DNA of 64,000 nt, from positions 35,532 to 99,531 of the forward strand of contig JAKALP010000019.1 in NCBI GenBank assembly GCA_021824175.1. The letters are read 5' to 3'. Shown here piece after piece: positions 55,369 through 64,000 of this stretch (within the stretch, counting starts at the first letter, position 1; each line of letters begins with the position of its first letter). Position numbers and translations under genes: made by a program. The notes beneath the pieces were generated by a model that saw nothing but the letters and a program-made list of their open reading frames with translations, was not told the DNA's origin and did not search any database. The DNA comes from Deltaproteobacteria bacterium. Its GTDB lineage: Bacteria > Desulfobacterota > Desulfobacteria > Desulfobacterales > Desulfosarcinaceae.

Positions 55369-57875
55369 GATACGGAAGACTCCTTTGCCAGTGAGGTTTC
55401 AGCGGGCAAAAAGGCCTGGGCAAAGCGCGCGAAGAGGGCCTGTCCATCCAGGTCGTCATTGAGGTCGATGTCCCGCTGGCGTGAAAAAGCGGTCAAGGCC
55501 CCCAGGGTCTCCAACGCAGCGCGCAAGTTTTCCGGCGGTGCCAGCTTGAGCCGTCCCACCACCAGATCCCCTTTGCGGGAGACATTGAAATCCAGGGCCG
55601 CGAGCACATCCCGGATGAAACGCGCCCGCCGGTAGCGGCGCTGATCGTCGGCAAAACCGCCGGCAAAACGGAAATAGACGTAACTGCGAAGGGGATCGGG
55701 CCCCAGGTAGGCATCGATGACACTGAAGTGATAGCCCAGGCGCAGGCTCAGGTTCAGATAGTCCCGGCCGGCGATGGCCAGATTGCCCGCCAAACCGTCG
55801 GCTGGTGCGCCCAGGGCGGCCGAGGTGCGCGGCAGGCCGGAGAAGATGGCGCCCACCTTGAGGTTGGCTGGCGCGTCGTTCCAGGCTTCGGGCCGCCGCA
55901 GTCCTTCCAGAAAGGCGACCAGGGGCTCGCAGCGGAGGTTGTCCCCGCCCGGCCGGGTCGCATCGGTGGCGGAAAAGGCCTCGCCGATATCCAACACACC
56001 GATCTGCATGGGCACGCCGGTGTCGATGCGCTGGGTGCGCAGGCCGGACAAACCCGGATGGCGCTCATGCAGATGGGCCAGCTCGTGCACGGCCTGTTCG
56101 TGGCAGTAGTGCAGAATATCGTGCAGACTGCGGCAGCCCTGGGGCCCGAAATCGGGCGCCTCCGGGTTTACCAGATGCAGCGGCTGGATGAAGCGCAACA
56201 AGCGCCGCAGCAGACGGTACTCCGGATCAGTAGGAAAGAGCTCGCCGCTGGCCGCGTCGTAGCGCAACAGCTCGTCGATGATGCCCTCGTAGATCACACT
56301 CTCGGCCGCATCGACCGTCACCGAGGACCCCTCGGGCAAGAGGCGCAATGCATCGGGCAGACCAAAGATCGCCGGCACGCGCAGTTCACGCGCCACGGTG
56401 GCCAGATGGCCGGCGGCCGTGCCCACCTCGGTCACCAGGGCCGCGGCGTGCTGCAGCAAAGGCGCCAGCCGGGGCGAAGCGGTATGGGCCACGGCAATGG
56501 CGCCGGGTGGGAATTGCTGGGGCTCCATGGATTCGCTTACGTGCACGACGCCGCCAGCCGCCACGCCGGATTGCACGGTCTGACCACCTCGGCCCAATAC
56601 CCGGCGCTTGGCCAGCAGATCAGCCAGATCGGTCCTGCTCTCCGTCTGGGCGGGAATCTCGCGCGGGGAAATGCCTCGCACGGACAGACCGCTCTGGGCC
56701 GCCGCGCCCCAGTGCACCACGCAGGGGCTGCCGAACAGGCGTTCCACGATCACGGCCGCTTCGGCCAGAACCTTGGCGGCCGGGACGGTCAGCAGAGCCG
56801 ATCCCCGCAGCAATCCCGAAGCGCCGCGCTGGATGGGCCGCAGGCCGTCGGGCAGGGAGTGATCCATGGGCTGGGCCACAATTTCAGACTGCAACAGGTC
56901 AAAGGGTTGGGCCCGGCGCAGCAGAAAGCGGTCCACGGCTTCGGGAACATCGCTGCGCCGGGCGATGATGCGCAGCAGGTCCAGGCGCCGCTCGGCAAAG
57001 GCGCGGGTATTGATTTCGCCGTAGAGCGGTGTGGCGAGCCCCTCCTGGACCAGGGCCGCCCAGCCTGGCGCGCTCTTCGCCATGGCGGCGGCCTGACGCA
57101 AGAGTTCCAGCAAGGTGTCGGCCACCTCCTGGGGCGCGGACGACCGAATCGCGGGCAGCCACGTTCCCGGCGTGGGGTCCAGCGAGACCAGGGCCACGGA
57201 CAATTGGGTGGCGCCCGTGGCGCCCGTCAGCTCTTCGGTGGCCTTGGCCATCTGCCGAAGAAGCGCGGCCGAGGCGTGGGGTTCGGAACCGTCCAACACC
57301 TGCGGCTTGCCATGTTCCAGCAAGGATCGGCAGGCCGAAGCGGGGATCACGTAGCCCTCCATGACGGGGATGCGCGCCTGGCGCCGCAATTCGGCCAGGC
57401 AAACCGCGGCCAGCCCCACTTCGGACTCCAGCTCCCAATCAAGATCGGCCAGGGGAATGCAAAGCCGGGCGGCCGAACCGGCCAGACCGCCGGCCAGGAT
57501 CTGATTCAGCGTGCCGGCAATCTCCTGATAGCGGTCATACAGCGCCACATGGGCATTGCGGGTCAGGGCATTGAGATTGTACGCCACGTGATGCACCACG
57601 GTGCACAATTCGCGCACCGACTTCTCTAAAAAGCTTTGATCGAAAATGTATTCGCCGCCCAGGGCCTGCTCCATGTTTTCCATCTGCAGGAGCGCGGCAT
57701 TGTTCTGGTCCAGAATGCGGCGGAAGTTGTTGAAGAGCGACTGGAAGCGCCAAACCATGGCCTGTTCCCCGGCCGGAGTATTGCGCTTTTTCTTCGACCG
57801 GCCGGTCAGACTGGAGCGGTAACGGTTGGCCCGTTGCCCCAGCTTAAGCATCAGATCCTGAATCCACAGGCTCAT
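55365..57875 (-). CDS. PEP synthase-like paralogue with degenerate ATP-grasp domain
   Basis: An 836-aa paralogue of the next gene with the same order: helical N-terminus, ATP-grasp-like region, phosphohistidine domain (EVGTAAGHLATVARELRVPA) and the same novel C-terminus (CRSLHDILHYCHEQAVHELA, DTGVPMQIGVLDIGEAFSA, AGRDYLNLSLRLGYHF). The ATP-grasp motifs are worn: no KxxNL lysine loop, and only LPAIRSSAP is left of the RSSA..SFAGQ segment. It is therefore probably a pseudoenzyme partner. ATG 57875 follows GGAGGCCGATCCC. First gene of the pair, divergent from a kinase/NtrC pair with a 145-bp shared promoter region. Confidence 0.8.
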   Translation of the reverse strand: MSLWIQDLMLKLGQRANRYRSSLTGRSKKKRNTPAGEQAMVWRFQSLFNNFRRILDQNNAALLQMENMEQALGGEYIFDQSFLEKSVRELCTVVHHVAYNLNALTRNAHVALYDRYQEIAGTLNQILAGGLAGSAARLCIPLADLDWELESEVGLAAVCLAELRRQARIPVMEGYVIPASACRSLLEHGKPQVLDGSEPHASAALLRQMAKATEELTGATGATQLSVALVSLDPTPGTWLPAIRSSAPQEVADTLLELLRQAAAMAKSAPGWAALVQEGLATPLYGEINTRAFAERRLDLLRIIARRSDVPEAVDRFLLRRAQPFDLLQSEIVAQPMDHSLPDGLRPIQRGASGLLRGSALLTVPAAKVLAEAAVIVERLFGSPCVVHWGAAAQSGLSVRGISPREIPAQTESRTDLADLLAKRRVLGRGGQTVQSGVAAGGVVHVSESMEPQQFPPGAIAVAHTASPRLAPLLQHAAALVTEVGTAAGHLATVARELRVPAIFGLPDALRLLPEGSSVTVDAAESVIYEGIIDELLRYDAASGELFPTDPEYRLLRRLLRFIQPLHLVNPEAPDFGPQGCRSLHDILHYCHEQAVHELAHLHERHPGLSGLRTQRIDTGVPMQIGVLDIGEAFSATDATRPGGDNLRCEPLVAFLEGLRRPEAWNDAPANLKVGAIFSGLPRTSAALGAPADGLAGNLAIAGRDYLNLSLRLGYHFSVIDAYLGPDPLRSYVYFRFAGGFADDQRRYRRARFIRDVLAALDFNVSRKGDLVVGRLKLAPPENLRAALETLGALTAFSRQRDIDLNDDLDGQALFARFAQAFLPAETSLAKESSVS

Positions 57876-58020
57876 GGGATCGGCCTCCAGAGTGCGCTCA
57901 TTGCGCGGACAATCGCTCTTCCATTGACACCCATGCGCTGCTCTCCTATGCTACCGGATACCAAGGCTCTGGGGCCGGCAGCTGGCCCAGCGCCGATCGA
58001 TTCTTCCAAAGAGGCTCCGT

Positions 58021-59466
58021 TTGAAAACCATTCGCGGTAAAATCATCGCTTTCTTTTTTATTTGCCTGGCGTTTGCGGGACTGTTGACCGCCCTGTACTA
58101 TGAAAACGCCTTCTCCCTGCGACGCAAGATCTACGTCATCGAAGATTTCGACGATCTGCTCAACGATGTCCTGGAGCTGCGCCGCTACGAAAAGAATATC
58201 CTTCTCTACAAAGATCCGGCCAGCCTCAAGGAGGGCCTCTCCTACCTCAGCAAGGTGGATCAGGACTACCACCGTATCAAGGAAGAGATTAGCACGATCA
58301 TCGGTGCCGAACAATGCACCGTGTTTGAACGTGGGCTGGGTCGCTATCGGCAGTTCCTGGGGACTCTCATCGCTTCCTCGGAGAGCGCCGCTGCCCTTGG
58401 CACAGAAGAAAACCTGCGCGCCGAGGGCAAGGGGTTGGCCGAATTCGCCCAGATGCTGATCCTGAAAAAACGTCAGCGCATCGACCAGGCCTTGCAACGC
58501 GTCCTGGCCATCCCCCTGGCCAGCATTGGTTTTTTAATTTTACTGATACTGTTTATCTTCCGTTTTGTCACCACCGGCATTCTCAAACCCTTGCTGCTGG
58601 TGAGAAATGCCACGGACCAGGTGGCCCGGGCCACCTTCACGCCCATTGCCTTCGACAAGGACAAGCAGGATGAAATCACGCGCCTGATGGCCTCCTTCAA
58701 CAAGATGGTGGCCGAGCTCGACTCCCGCCAGGAGCAGCTGGTGCAATCGCGCAAGCTGGCCAGTATCGGCACCCTGACCTCGGGCATCGCCCACGAACTG
58801 AACAATCCGCTCAACAACATATCGATCACCGCCGAAGCATTCATGCTCAACTACCCCAACATGTCGGACAAAGAGATCAAGGAGATGATCGAAGACATCA
58901 TGGTCCAGACCGACCGGGCCAGCCAGGTGGTCAAAAATCTCCTTGAGTTTTCGCGCACCGAACGCCCCAGCTTTAGACTGCTCCAGCCCCGCGAAATCAT
59001 CGAACGCACCCTCAGCTTGGTGAAAAATCAATTGGCCATGGCCAGGGTCCGCATCCAGACCGATTTCGCCCCGGAGCTGCCCGCCGTGCGCGGCAAAGGC
59101 CAGGATCTGCAGCAGGCCTTCGTCAACTTGCTGCTCAACGCCATCCAGGCCATGCCCCAGGGAGGTGAGATCAAGATTCGTGCCGGACGCGGTCCCCAGG
59201 GCCATTTGCGGATCGATCTGGCCGACAGCGGCACGGGCATCAAGCCCGAAGACCTGGCGCACATTTTCGATCCTTTCTACACCACCAAGGAGTCTGGCGC
59301 GGGCACCGGCCTGGGCCTGTCCATTGTCTACAACATCATCCGCACCCATGGCGGATACATCGAAGTCAACAGCGAAGTCGGCAAGGGCAGCACCTTTTCC
59401 ATTTTTCTGCCCATTCACGGCGAAAAGGACATTGCAGAACATGAGCTTCCGGATAGCCGTCGTTGA
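58021..59466 (+). CDS. Membrane sensor histidine kinase, paralogue of the kinase at 22863
   Basis: A 481-aa kinase with membrane helices at about 7-27 and 161-182, a helical periplasmic sensor (DDLLNDVLELRRYEKNILLY, closely matching the first kinase), HAMP (183-240), phospho-His258 in SGIAHELNNPLNN, and ATPase motifs LLLNAIQAMP, LADSGTGIKPEDLAHIFDPF and GAGTGLGLSIVYN. Start is TTG 58021 after AAGAGGCTCCGT. It overlaps its regulator by 26 bp. Divergent from the PEP-synthase-like pair, which it may control. Confidence 0.93.
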   Translation: MKTIRGKIIAFFFICLAFAGLLTALYYENAFSLRRKIYVIEDFDDLLNDVLELRRYEKNILLYKDPASLKEGLSYLSKVDQDYHRIKEEISTIIGAEQCTVFERGLGRYRQFLGTLIASSESAAALGTEENLRAEGKGLAEFAQMLILKKRQRIDQALQRVLAIPLASIGFLILLILFIFRFVTTGILKPLLLVRNATDQVARATFTPIAFDKDKQDEITRLMASFNKMVAELDSRQEQLVQSRKLASIGTLTSGIAHELNNPLNNISITAEAFMLNYPNMSDKEIKEMIEDIMVQTDRASQVVKNLLEFSRTERPSFRLLQPREIIERTLSLVKNQLAMARVRIQTDFAPELPAVRGKGQDLQQAFVNLLLNAIQAMPQGGEIKIRAGRGPQGHLRIDLADSGTGIKPEDLAHIFDPFYTTKESGAGTGLGLSIVYNIIRTHGGYIEVNSEVGKGSTFSIFLPIHGEKDIAEHELPDSRR

Positions 59467-60796
59467 CGATGAAAGCACGGTGTGCACGCGCCTCAAGCAG
59501 GTGCTGGAGACCGAAGCCTATGACACCGAAACCTTCCAGGCCGGCCAAACATTCTGGGCGCGCATGGAGCAATTCCCCTTTGACATCATCTTCCTGGATC
59601 TCTCCTTGCCAGACGCGGACGGCATGACGCTGTTGACCCAGCTCAAGGCGCGCTACGACGAAAGCGAAGTGATCATCATCACCGGCCACAGTTCCCTGGA
59701 TTCGGCCATCGACGCCATCAAAAAGGGAGCCTACCACTATGTGGCCAAACCCTTCAAACTGGAAGAGATCCGTGTGCTGGCGGCCGGCGCCCGGGAGAAA
59801 TTGAGCCTGCGCCGGGAAAACCGCCGCCTGCGGGAATCCTGCGCCAGCGGCGATGAAATGCTCAAGGGGTTTATCGGCGCCAGCCCGGCCATGCAGGAGA
59901 TCTTCAGCATGATCAAGAAGGTGGCTGGTGTGGATTGCAATGTGCTGCTGCAAGGCGAAAGCGGCACGGGCAAGGAGCTGGTGGCCAAATCCATTCACCG
60001 CTTGAGCCCACGCAAGGATCTGCCCTTTATCTCCTTTAACTGCGGCGGCTTTACCGAAGAACTGATCAGCAATGAACTCTTCGGCCACGAAAAAGGAGCC
60101 TTTACCGGCGCCACCCTGACCAAGATCGGCCTGCTCGAATCAGCGGCCGGCGGCACCGTCTTCCTGGATGAAATCGGCGAGATGCCCATCTCCATGCAAG
60201 TAAAACTGCTGCGCGTGCTGCAGGAAAAACGCATTCTGCGCGTGGGCGGCACGCGGCCCATCGACCTGGACATCCGGGTCATCGCGGCCAGCAACAAGGA
60301 TATCAAGAAAGCCTGCCTGGATGGCAGTTTCCGCGAAGATCTTTACTACCGGCTCAATGTGGTCACCCTGCACATCCCGCGCTTGAGCCGCCGCAAAGAA
60401 GATCTGCCCCTGCTGATCGCGGCCTTTATCGAGAAGTACAGCCGCCCCTTTGGCAAAAAGGTGACGCGCATCTCGCCCCAGGCCTTGGACATCCTGCTGC
60501 GCTATGATTTTCCCGGCAATGTGCGCGAGCTGGAGAACATCATCCAGCGCGCCATCGCCCTGACCGAAGGCCAGGAGATCGGCGAGCAAGTACTGCCCGA
60601 TGACCTGCGCAAACTCGACATCAACATGATCGATGGCGAAGGTTTGCCCACCTTAGAAGAGATCGAGCGCCAGCATATCGCCAAAGTACTGCTCAAGACC
60701 GGCGGCAACAAAAACCTGGCCGGCAAAATCCTCAACCTGCCGCGCACCACCCTGTGGCGCAAGCTGAAGCAGTACAATCTGCTCAAGGATGAGTAA
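59441..60796 (+). CDS. Sigma-54-dependent response regulator, NtrC family
   Basis: A 451-aa enhancer-binding protein. Receiver with phospho-Asp53 (IIFLDLSLPDADG) and Lys (YVAKPF); AAA+ domain with Walker A GESGTGKE, canonical GAFTGA in GHEKGAFTGATL, and Walker B VFLDEIGEMP; Fis-type helix-turn-helix GNKNLAGKILNLPRTTLWRKL at the C-terminus. The frame is open further upstream inside the kinase gene, but ATG 59441 starts at the receiver (MSFRIAVVDDEST). It is the nearest candidate activator for the sigma-54 promoter at 52.5 kb. Confidence 0.93.
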   Translation: MSFRIAVVDDESTVCTRLKQVLETEAYDTETFQAGQTFWARMEQFPFDIIFLDLSLPDADGMTLLTQLKARYDESEVIIITGHSSLDSAIDAIKKGAYHYVAKPFKLEEIRVLAAGAREKLSLRRENRRLRESCASGDEMLKGFIGASPAMQEIFSMIKKVAGVDCNVLLQGESGTGKELVAKSIHRLSPRKDLPFISFNCGGFTEELISNELFGHEKGAFTGATLTKIGLLESAAGGTVFLDEIGEMPISMQVKLLRVLQEKRILRVGGTRPIDLDIRVIAASNKDIKKACLDGSFREDLYYRLNVVTLHIPRLSRRKEDLPLLIAAFIEKYSRPFGKKVTRISPQALDILLRYDFPGNVRELENIIQRAIALTEGQEIGEQVLPDDLRKLDINMIDGEGLPTLEEIERQHIAKVLLKTGGNKNLAGKILNLPRTTLWRKLKQYNLLKDE

Positions 60797-61239
60797 CCCC
60801 GTCACCGCGGCCACCCCGATCAGAATATCTTCAAAATCACCTTTTATGATGGATTCAAATCACGCCGAGGAACCACCTTGGCATGGGCCAGATTGAGGAA
60901 GAATACTCGAAGTCTTGTTGGATCAGTACTCCATTGATAGTATTCTCGTATCTCAGGTCTTGGGTGACCGGGGATATCCACTTGCAATCACAGGTGTGGG
61001 TCAAAAGGGCTCGATACGTATTGACCGCCCTAATCAAAGGGTTCGGGACAGAAAGCATACCACGGTATATTTACGGCGTTGAAAAAGATAGAATGAGTCA
61101 AGTGCAGACCCCTTTTACGGGCGCCGAGCGTGGCGGCGTCGCAGGTATCGTCGTGCGGGCCACTGGTCTCTTCATCAGTCCAGGGCACCACATCGGGTGC
61201 CACGTTCGCAGTGGTGGGGCCACGGCCAGGCGTGGTGCT
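60797..61239. other. Intergenic 443 bp, nothing recognised
   Basis: Convergent spacer between the NtrC-family gene and the leftward lipoprotein gene. Rightward frames start here but run as shadows through the lipoprotein gene. No repeats or terminators stand out. Confidence 0.4.
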
Positions 61240-62298
61240 TCAGTCCTTGAAAACGATGTGCTCCTGGAGGTCCTCCGTATTGTCGCGCAAGAACTCCCAG
61301 TTCTTCACCGCGTAATCCTGCACGTCGAGCACCAGCGCGTGCAACTCCTTCACCTGCGGACTGCTGGGATCCTTGAAATACGATGGAGTCTTGTTCTGGG
61401 TGCCTTCGGCGAATCTCTGCAGCGTTGTGGCGGCGACAACCCCGCCATCGAAGTAGTGGCTCTCCCAGCAGTTGCTGCTGCCCTCGAAGTAGGACGAACA
61501 GTGCTCACGAGATGCGATCTCATCCGCGGCGATCTGCACCAACCTCGCCCAGTACGGGAACTTGGCAAGGGCTGGATCATCAGCGGCCAGGCCAGGCAAG
61601 CTCTTCATTCCCCGTTGCTGGTCCCGAAGGCGGCGGTCCTGGATGACATAGTCCTCGTGATCGAAGGCACCGGGTTTGTACGCCTCCAGGTTGAGTTGCG
61701 AGGCGTCGAACCGGCGCAGCTTGTCCATCAGCGTGGAGAGCTTGGCAAACATGATCGAGCGCTTCTCGTGGGTCGAGGCGACCTTTCTCGCCCACCTCTC
61801 CGGTCCTTCTTTTAGCTGTCTTGCTGCAAGTGCCGGGTCGCGGGCGAACAACTCTACGTTCGCATACGCTGTTGTGGACGTCTCCACCTTCACGGTGCGG
61901 CCAGGATCAAATTTCGTATTGTAGTTGCCCTTGGAGTCGATTGTCGTCACGAAACGTGACTTGGTCGCACCCGTATACCCTTTTATCGTGCCGCTGTCGG
62001 TACTTATCCGGACGGCTGCGGCGCCGAGCTGACGGGCCTCTCCCAGCACGGCTTCGACAATGGCTGCTTCGGAGCTGTTCTGCTGGCTGGCAAAGAAGCT
62101 CCCGATTCTCGCGTAGCCCTTGCCCAGGATGACCGCATAGGTTGTGTCGGATAGCAGGACAGGTTGGCCACTCTCGGGTGGTCTCTCGATGTCAACATAG
62201 CGAGTGATCTGCAACGATCCAGCGCCGGAGCACGCCGTGAGTGCCATGAGCAGCACAATAGGCATGATGCGTCTGCGAACGGGAACGTAGGACCTCAT
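61240..62298 (-). CDS. Lipoprotein of unknown function
   Basis: A 352-aa exported lipoprotein: basic N-terminus and hydrophobic core (RRRIMPIVLLMALTAC) with lipobox LTAC and Cys23. The mature part has an N-terminal segment (TYAVILGKGYARIGSFFASQQN, LGEARQLGAAAVRI) that resembles the heavy-metal-binding/YbjQ-like fold found in some lipoproteins, then a helical C-terminal region with no motif. ATG 62298 is weakly supported by GAGGGGTTC. Wording of the second half (KPGAFDHEDYVIQDRRLRDQ) is unfamiliar. No operon partner. Confidence 0.65.
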   Translation of the reverse strand: MRSYVPVRRRIMPIVLLMALTACSGAGSLQITRYVDIERPPESGQPVLLSDTTYAVILGKGYARIGSFFASQQNSSEAAIVEAVLGEARQLGAAAVRISTDSGTIKGYTGATKSRFVTTIDSKGNYNTKFDPGRTVKVETSTTAYANVELFARDPALAARQLKEGPERWARKVASTHEKRSIMFAKLSTLMDKLRRFDASQLNLEAYKPGAFDHEDYVIQDRRLRDQQRGMKSLPGLAADDPALAKFPYWARLVQIAADEIASREHCSSYFEGSSNCWESHYFDGGVVAATTLQRFAEGTQNKTPSYFKDPSSPQVKELHALVLDVQDYAVKNWEFLRDNTEDLQEHIVFKD

Positions 62299-62470
62299 GA
62301 ACCCCTCCTCTCGATCGGGTTGCCCTGTAAGGCGTTTTCAATGCATAGCGGGCGCGAGGTGCGCCGGGCTTGTAAGCACCTGGCCGCATCCCCGTCAGGC
62401 GTCCGCACCAAAGATAGGAGATAAGAACTTTTTTCGTAAAGAAAAATATTGGATATTGCAATAGTTAATT

Positions 62471-62512
62471 GGACTAAAGCCTACCGCAACTTGTTGCAGT
62501 GGGCTTTAGTCC
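62471..62512. repeat. Long imperfect hairpin GGACTAAAGCC...GGCTTTAGTCC
   Basis: An 11-bp perfect outer stem continues into CGCAAC/GTTGC pairing around a TT centre, about 20 bp of stem. No T-tract, so a repeat or a stable RNA structure rather than a terminator. Confidence 0.55.
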
Positions 62513-62695
62513 GATATAAACCCGATTAAAATAATAGATAAAGGATAAATTGAAGAGGACTTAAGGTGCTTTTGTGGGGATATTACAGAATTTCGTTATT
62601 GCAGAGTCGATTTTGGGCGCAGCCTCCCTTTAATCTACCTAAAATATTTTGAAAATTGCTTAGCTCCAATAGTTGTAGGCACCCTGGGAGTCTGT

Positions 62696-62730
62696 ATTCT
62701 CATATCACAGGTTTGATCAGGCCTGCGCTT
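62696..62730 (+). repeat. Diverged copy of the ATTCTCATATCGCAGG palindrome
   Basis: Left arm ATTCTCATATCACAGG (one change), loop TTTGATCAGG, right arm CCTGCGCTTTGG now mismatched. AAATCACAGCT follows, as TATATCACAGCT does after the copy at 28043. Confidence 0.5.
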
Positions 62731-62881
62731 TGGGGTTGAAATCACAGCTTCTTCCACTTTGGCTCCCCGATTATCAAAGGCGCTGATTTTGGGGATAGTG
62801 TGTATTCAATGGTTAGCTTGGTCCGATACAAAGGAAATTTCCTTTGTTTGGGAATTCGCTTGCCATTTGCAAAGGTGTCTT

Positions 62882-62932
62882 TTATTTTAGGATAATCATT
62901 TAACCTAAAATAATTCATACTTTTATTTTAGG
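62882..62932 (+). promoter_or_regulatory. Three-copy TTATTTTAGG operator before fic
   Basis: TTATTTTAGG at 62882-62891, its exact inverse CCTAAAATAA at 62904-62913 and a third copy at 62923-62932, ending 15 bp before the fic start. Confidence 0.55.
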
Positions 62933-62947
62933 TTCTAGGCGGCGAGT

Positions 62948-63749
62948 ATGAGACGAGAGCTCCAGGGGCATTACGTAACGATTTCGACTGTGGGCGAAAA
63001 GGCACAGGCCTTTGTGCCGGCCCCGCTGCCGCCGCTTCCGCCTGTTGAGTGGACCCCTGAGTTGCGTGGCAAATTTGATCTGGCGCTGCTGGCACTGGGG
63101 AGGTTGGACAGCGTCGCAGTGCTTTTACCCGACACCTCATTATTTCTATACATGTATATCCGCTAGGAGGCGGTACTCTCCTCCATGATCGAAGGCACGC
63201 AGTCCTCTCTCTCCGACCTGCTGCTGTTCGAACTGGATCAGGAGCCCGGCGTTCCTCTGGACGATGTCCGGGAAGTCAGCAACTATGTCGCCGCTCTGGA
63301 TCAAGGCTTGCGCCGTTTGGCTGATGGGTTTCCGCTGTCGTTGCGTCTGCTTAAAGAAATGCATGGTGTGCTGTTGAATAAAGGCCGCGGCAGCCATCAA
63401 ACCCCGGGTAAGTTTCGACGCGGTCAGAACTGGATCGGCGGCACACGGCCGGGCAATGCCGCTTTTGTTCCGCCCCCGGCCGATAAAGTGCCCGAATGCA
63501 TGGGCAAACTGGAACTGTTCCTGCACGACCAGCCGGAGCCGACACCCGTGCTGCTGAAAGCCGCCCTTGCCCATGTGCAGTTTGAAACGATTCACCCTTT
63601 TCTGGATGGCAACGGCCGCCTGGGGCGATTGCTGATCACCCTGCTGCTCTGCGAATATAAGGTTCTCCGCGAACCGATGCTGTATCTGAGTCTTTATTTC
63701 AAAACGCATCGGCAGTATTACTATGAACTGCTCAACAATGTGCGCCGGA
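62948..63749 (+). pseudogene. Fic-family AMPylase gene, broken by amber stop and IS insertion
   Basis: Two frame-matched parts of one Fic protein (adenylyltransferase acting on target Ser/Thr/Tyr). Codons from ATG 62948 read MRRELQGHYVTIS... to FLYMYIR, then TAG 63164-63166, then EAVLSSMIEGTQSS, the inhibitory-helix motif SxxxEG, continuing to the catalytic HPFLDGNGRLGR near 63594. Homologues have Lys at the TAG position. At about 63750 the frame leaves the Fic sequence (YYELLNNVR) and enters the end of an IS21-family element, losing the C-terminus. ATG 63185 could restart translation but lacks a ribosome site. Confidence 0.85.
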
Positions 63750-64000
63750 TGTTGGTTCCGGCGAGAAAAGGAGCCATTTTGTCCGGTGAGAAAGGGAGCC
63801 AGTGCTTTGTTAGAGCGTAGATCGGCGGGGCCGCGCTGAAAATTGCGACAAAAATTGTGACGGCCACCCGTTGGCGATAACGGCGCGGGCATCACGGGCG
63901 ATTTAATTCTAGAAGTAAACGACTATTTTTTCCTTCGATAGCTTGCTCCTTCCAGGATTAAGATTTGCGAGCGGTGCACGAGCCGGTCGGCGATGGCGGT
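63750..64000 (-). mobile_element. IS21-family insertion sequence, one end (continues past the window)
   Basis: The end starts TGTTGGTTCCGG and carries two related repeats, TTCCGGCGAGAAAAGGAGCCA and GTCCGGTGAGAAAGGGAGCC, typical of multiple transposase-binding sites at IS21 ends. The istB C-terminus lies inside. The other end and any target duplication are outside the window. Confidence 0.8.
63923..64000 (-). CDS. istB: IS21-family IstB ATPase, C-terminal 25 residues
   Basis: Minus-strand frame reading TAIADRLVHRSQILILEG then ASYRRKK and TAG, the characteristic IstB/DnaC-like C-terminus (DRLVH..). The rest is beyond position 64000. IstB helps the IstA transposase choose and open target DNA. 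Confidence 0.85.
   Translation of the reverse strand, partial: TAIADRLVHRSQILILEGASYRRKK

Larger units (their letters stand above)
62299..62947. other. Intergenic 649 bp with hairpin, repeat and fic control region
   Basis: Contains a long hairpin (62471-62512), a diverged copy of the ATTCTCATATC element (62696-62730) and a three-repeat operator (62882-62932) before the broken fic gene. No gene was seen. Confidence 0.5.

Noticed and set aside
55728..57629. 633-codon rightward frame
   Set aside because: Gly/His/Gln-rich antisense shadow of the PEP-synthase-like gene; no start signal or family motif.
57876..58020. Sigma-54 promoter for the PEP-synthase-like genes
   Set aside because: The best match on the minus strand, TGGAAGAGCGATTGT, deviates from the consensus at both boxes; too weak to call.
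63164..63166. TAG read as pyrrolysine in fic
   Set aside because: The position is Lys in homologues, but the gene is also cut by an IS element, so simple decay is the more likely explanation.

Overview
The window looks like a chromosomal segment of a sulfate-reducing deltaproteobacterium (Desulfobacterota, probably near Desulfobacteraceae/Desulfosarcinaceae). The main evidence is a complete Hmc-type operon whose first gene encodes a 16-haem cytochrome c, running into HdrB, HdrA and an FrhB-like protein. Two genes, fdhA and hdrA, have an in-frame TGA exactly where a selenocysteine belongs. Several NtrC-type regulators and many universal-stress proteins also fit that group. No rRNA, tRNA or CRISPR array was seen.

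Layout. 1-4.5 kb: leftward ettA (cut by the window edge), a beta-hydroxyacid dehydrogenase, a YdjM-type membrane protein and a TraB/PrgY protein. 4.7-8.9 kb: a CbbQ/NorQ AAA+ ATPase and its CbbO/NorD-type VWA partner, separated by a Phd/RelE toxin-antitoxin pair with its own promoter. 9.3-13.1 kb: a lipoprotein, a small unknown, a lone HPt protein, a eukaryotic-type HisA and an OmpA-family lipoprotein. 13.4-18.2 kb: ald-alr and groES-groEL. 18.4-22.6 kb: a MamK-like actin, a cell-wall amidase and an unknown 540-aa protein. 22.9-28 kb: a histidine kinase/NtrC pair, an Xre/RES toxin-antitoxin pair and a duplicated 3' end of the ntrC gene. 28.6-33.3 kb: selenocysteine FdhA and an aldehyde dehydrogenase. 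33.7-40.4 kb: a MITE-like palindrome, a Lon-type protease with an embedded receiver domain, then a rightward group (unknown membrane protein, TauE, cytidylate kinase-like protein, universal stress protein, PPP phosphatase). 40.4-51.1 kb: the leftward hmc-hdr-frhB operon. 51.4-52.5 kb: a universal stress protein behind a sigma-54 promoter with upstream repeats. 52.8-60.8 kb: two PEP-synthase-like proteins divergent from a second kinase/NtrC pair. 61.2-64 kb: a lipoprotein and a fic gene broken by an amber stop and by an IS21-family element at the right edge.

How it fits together. The hmc-hdr-frhB block would carry electrons between periplasmic c-type cytochromes and cytoplasmic flavin/ferredoxin/disulfide chemistry, with the selenocysteine HdrA as hub; FdhA supplies or consumes formate electrons. 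Two related sigma-54 two-component systems, a sigma-54 promoter in front of a stress-protein gene and a receiver-controlled Lon protease point to strong phosphorylation-based control of stress and energy status. The intergenic spaces carry several distinct repeat families: REP-like hairpins, short-period 'stutter' inverted repeats at convergent gene ends, a 16-bp palindrome family and a MITE-like element.
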